Assembly (NCBI GenBank): GCA_020637195.1 | Contig: JACJWK010000007.1 | Coordinates: 69,750-133,749, forward strand | Origin: Microthrixaceae bacterium | GTDB taxonomy: Bacteria; Actinomycetota; Acidimicrobiia; Acidimicrobiales; DATDAH01 | Reading direction: 5' to 3' | DNA: 64,000 bases | Shown: positions 63,450-64,000 of the stretch, piece after piece | Layout: the number at the start of each line of letters is the position of its first letter | Numbering within the stretch: position 1 is the stretch's first letter | The notes under the pieces: model-generated | Told to the model about the DNA's origin: nothing | Database searches by the model: none | Seen by the model: the letters and a program-made list of their open reading frames with translations, nothing else | Translations under genes and position numbers: made by a program

Positions 63450-64000
63450 CAGCGGAGGCCGTCGGCGAGCTCGTCGAAGGCCTCCGCCGCCGACGCGAGG
63501 AGGTCGGTGGGGAGCAGGTCCGTGGGCGGGCCCGAGAAGCGGATCTCGCCGCCGGCCAGCACGGTGAGCACGTCGGCGAAGCGCAGCGCCCACAGCAGGT
63601 CGTGGGTGGTGGCGAGCACGCCCGCGCCGCGCCCGCCGGCGTGCTCGGCGAGCAGCCGACCGAGCTCCTGCGCCGCCAGGGGATCGAGGCCGTTGGTGGG
63701 CTCGTCGAGCACGACCAGGGGCGGGTCGTGCAGGAGGGCGGCGACGAGCTGCGCCTTGCGGCGCATCCCGTGGCTGTGGGCGCGCAGCGGGACGGGCGGC
63801 GGGTCGAGACGCAGCCGCGCCGCCACCTCGGCCGCCCGGCCCGTCATGGCCGCCGGGTCGCCGGCGACGCGGGCGTGCAGGTGGGCGCACAGCGCCCACA
63901 GCTCGGGGGCGGTGAGCTCGAGGGGCAGCGACCGCTCGTCGTCGGGGGCGAAGCCGAGGCGGCGGTAGCGGGCGGCGTCGTCGGGGTCGGGCGGGCGTCC
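63449..64000 (-). CDS. ABC transporter ATP-binding protein, 5' end outside window
   Basis: The C-terminal 183 codons are present; the gene continues beyond 64000. Walker B plus D-loop VVLDEPTNGLDPLAAQELG and the H-loop LATTHD are clear. The signature motif is degenerate, HSHGMRRKAQLVAALL in place of LSGGxxxR, which also occurs in a subset of exporter ATPases. The Walker A is outside the window. Partner of the permease at 62028-63449. Confidence 0.88.
   Translation of the reverse strand, partial: GRPPDPDDAARYRRLGFAPDDERSLPLELTAPELWALCAHLHARVAGDPAAMTGRAAEVAARLRLDPPPVPLRAHSHGMRRKAQLVAALLHDPPLVVLDEPTNGLDPLAAQELGRLLAEHAGGRGAGVLATTHDLLWALRFADVLTVLAGGEIRFSGPPTDLLPTDLLASAAEAFDELADGLR

Overview
The window is very GC-rich (about 70% or more by eye), with short spacers, many GTG starts and frequent 1-8 nt ATGA/GTGA stop-start overlaps. 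Gene content points to an aerobic, high-GC actinobacterium. A menaquinone/geranylgeranyl-reductase-type flavoprotein, a split cytochrome b with Rieske protein and c-type cytochromes, a complete 14-gene NADH dehydrogenase operon, a GlxR/CRP-like regulator and MoxR/DUF58/transglutaminase-like/Ser-Thr-kinase genes would fit the class Acidimicrobiia. That placement is inference; no rRNA or marker tree is available here.

Layout. 65-1261: secreted chymotrypsin-fold protease. 1262-7132: a stretch in which recognisable genes (MerR-like regulator, beta-class DNA methyltransferase, short-chain dehydrogenase, LOG-family protein) are broken by many small indels, while both flanks are clean. 7133-12065: ung, then a pgi-gnd-zwf operon feeding the oxidative pentose-phosphate pathway. 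12084-12897: HepT/MntA toxin-antitoxin pair. 13051-23484 (minus strand): an envelope/signalling operon of FN3-propeller protein, kinase, MoxR, DUF58, transglutaminase-like protein and a second kinase with a propeller sensor; the last two genes each carry one apparent 1-nt frameshift. 23726-30475 (minus strand): three regulators (LuxR-type ATPase, CRP-type regulator, class III cyclase-ATPase), flanked by an exact 22-bp palindromic inverted repeat. 30677-36537: two translationally coupled secreted RCC1-repeat paralogues. 36547-38613 (minus strand): geranylgeranyl-reductase-like flavoprotein and a membrane-anchored cytochrome c.

38867-59949 is a 21-gene respiratory operon. It begins with a b6/subunit-IV-type quinol:cytochrome c reductase accompanied by a two-cluster ferredoxin and two unidentified membrane proteins, and runs directly into nuoA-N. 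A perfect CRP-type operator (TGTGA-N6-TCACA, 38784-38799) lies in the divergent promoter region in front of it. The window's own CRP-type regulator has the matching recognition-helix residues and sits beside a cyclase gene, so cyclic-nucleotide control of respiration is a testable model. 60038-64000: an enoyl-CoA isomerase/hydratase, truncated MazF with MazE, VapBC, and an ABC exporter cut off by the window edge.

Several genes, all minus-strand, have a -10-like hexamer 6-7 nt in front of the start codon, which suggests that leaderless transcripts are common in this organism.
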